Below are positions 5,197-6,184 of a stretch of 6,184 nucleotides of DNA, in pieces. Below the pieces are notes generated by a model. It was not told the DNA's origin. It saw nothing but the letters and a program-made list of their open reading frames with translations, and made no database searches. Made by a program: the position numbers and the translations under genes. This DNA comes from Thermococcales archaeon 44_46 (GTDB lineage Archaea; Methanobacteriota_B; Thermococci; Thermococcales; Thermococcaceae): assembly GCA_001507935.1 (NCBI GenBank), contig LGET01000098.1, forward strand, positions 1 to 6,184, written 5' to 3'. Position 1 is the first letter of the stretch; the number at the start of each line of letters is the position of its first letter.

Positions 5197-6184
5197 TTCT
5201 GGCAAGAGATTTCACTCTAACATTCTTAAGCGGAGGTCTTGCAACTGGAAGGTCTATCTTTGCCATGTCAACTCCAGTTCTCTGGCTAACAAGAAGTGCA
5301 CCGTTGAACAGGCAAAACCTTCCCTGACAGAAGCCCATTGCCAGGTGAGTGAGGCGCTTCACAATCTGCAGATCCGTTATTCCCTTCTTTACCACGTCAT
5401 CAACTTTCTTTAAATTAACGTCACAGCCGCATATCTGCACGTCCTCTAGATTCATGTCCTTGAACTCTATCCTCTGCATGGGCATTGATTCGGGCTCATA
5501 CTCCTCAAGCTTTTCTCTGTAAACGGCGGGGGTGACATCATGGCCAAACTCCTTCAGGATGTACGCCCCTACAAGTCTGCCCTCCAGATAGTTTGCGTAG
5601 TGAGGTTTTATTCCCGTTGCACTTCCAGCTACATATATTCCCTCCCTTATGCAGTTCTGTTCATCAAGAACCGGAACATAGTAGCCCCATTTGAACCTGA
5701 GCTTCCCCCCCGCTTGAGTGATTGGGTTTATGTCAGGCAAGCGGTAATCGCTCACAATAACAGCGTCAACCTCATACACATTGCCGTTAGTGTCTATAAG
5801 CCTCTCAACTTTCTCTTCTCCCTCAACGCGCTTTGGGTTCGGCACTACGATGTATTCAATGCCCCATTTTTCGAGCTCCGGTATTATTCTTTCGGGCTTT
5901 CTTCCAACGACAGCAACCCTCTTGCCCGGTGCAACTCCCCACTTGTTGACGACCTCAAGGGCGAAGTCAAGTCTAAAGACACCCGGGAACTCGTTGTTCT
6001 CAAAGAGAAGTATGTTCTCTACAGCCCCTGTAGCCAGCACAACCCTTTTTGCCATGATCTCTATTAGCTGGTCTTTCTTAACTGCAGGAACTAAGAAGTA
6101 TTCCCCCTCATCAAAAACCCCAAGAGCTATTGTGCCGGTAAAGACTTTAACGTTCTCGTTGAATTGGGAAGTCAGCTCCTTGAT
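5189..6184 (-). CDS. Alpha-like flavoprotein subunit with fused C-terminal BFD [2Fe-2S] domain, N-terminus beyond window
   Basis: The 331 visible residues are the C-terminal part of a protein homologous to the alpha subunit at 2501-3934; the frame is open to the window edge, so the apparent start at 6055 is internal. Upstream residues (VFTGTIALGVFDEGEYFLVP) continue the family alignment into VVLATGAVENILLFENNEFPGVF. The first Rossmann fold and any N-terminal [2Fe-2S] domain are not visible. The second nucleotide fold is altered: VAVVGRKPERI replaces the GxGxxG found in the paralogue, about 30 residues after it are missing, and the C-terminal flavin Asp motif GIFVAGD is GIYVAGS. From about visible residue 250 a BFD-type domain carries C-x-C-x31-C-x4-C (visible Cys252, 254, 286, 291). 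Followed 4 nt later by its beta partner. It resembles the alpha chain of PDH1-type enzymes; opine or sarcosine oxidase alpha is an alternative. Confidence 0.8.
   Translation of the reverse strand: MKELTSQFNENVKVFTGTIALGVFDEGEYFLVPAVKKDQLIEIMAKRVVLATGAVENILLFENNEFPGVFRLDFALEVVNKWGVAPGKRVAVVGRKPERIIPELEKWGIEYIVVPNPKRVEGEEKVERLIDTNGNVYEVDAVIVSDYRLPDINPITQAGGKLRFKWGYYVPVLDEQNCIREGIYVAGSATGIKPHYANYLEGRLVGAYILKEFGHDVTPAVYREKLEEYEPESMPMQRIEFKDMNLEDVQICGCDVNLKKVDDVVKKGITDLQIVKRLTHLAMGFCQGRFCLFNGALLVSQRTGVDMAKIDLPVARPPLKNVRVKSLARRE

Noticed and set aside
5185..5205. TTG start at 5205 for the second beta subunit
   Set aside because: It lies within the end of the preceding gene, and the GGGAGTGA site serves the ATG at 5184.
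5189..6055. Alpha-like subunit as a short complete gene beginning at 6055
   Set aside because: The frame stays open to the window edge and the upstream residues continue the family alignment; no ribosome binding site precedes the internal Met.
5189..6184. Alpha-like gene as a decaying pseudogene
   Set aside because: The motif losses are clean in-frame replacements, the frame is uninterrupted, the BFD cysteines are intact and the gene is coupled to an intact beta gene.

Overview
The window looks like a chromosomal segment of a hyperthermophilic euryarchaeon of the Thermococcales (Thermococcus or Pyrococcus type). The evidence is archaeal/eukaryotic-type ribosomal proteins eL39 and eL31, strong GGTGA/GGAGG-type ribosome binding sites, a TTTAAATA-type TATA box, T-rich ends after operons, and amino-acid dehydrogenase complexes of a kind described from Thermococcus profundus and Pyrococcus horikoshii. 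All genes lie on the minus strand, so transcription runs from high to low coordinates. I saw no convincing gene on the plus strand and no tRNA, rRNA, CRISPR array or mobile element. No gap between genes exceeds 150 bases.

Region 1 (6184-4045) holds a two-gene unit. It encodes a flavoprotein alpha-type subunit cut by the window edge, whose C-terminus carries a fused BFD-type [2Fe-2S] domain, followed 4 nt later by an FAD-dependent DAO-family beta subunit. It resembles the alpha-beta dye-linked L-proline dehydrogenase (PDH1 type). Region 2 (4044-3935) is an intergenic stretch with a T-rich terminator for the first unit, a tentative promoter for the next and a perfect 8-bp inverted repeat. Region 3 (3934-567) is a tightly overlapped four-gene operon: alpha (N-terminal [2Fe-2S] domain plus a two-dinucleotide-fold flavoprotein), a 2x[4Fe-4S] ferredoxin-like subunit, a free-standing BFD-type [2Fe-2S] protein, and a beta subunit paralogous to the one in region 1. 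This matches the heterotetrameric L-proline dehydrogenase/NADH dehydrogenase complex (pdhA-F-X-B). Region 4 (566-420) holds a T-rich operon end and the promoter of the ribosomal operon. Region 5 (419-1) holds eL39 and most of eL31.

Functional reading: the beta subunits would oxidise L-proline or a related secondary amino acid at FAD. Electrons would pass to the alpha subunits through iron-sulfur and flavin centres and then to NAD or another acceptor. The two systems are tandem paralogues that solve the same problem differently. The BFD domain is a separate protein in one and fused in the other, and the pyridine-nucleotide-binding fold is intact in one and degraded in the other. Substrates are inferred from family resemblance only; homologous subunits elsewhere act on sarcosine, opines or glycine (HCN synthase).
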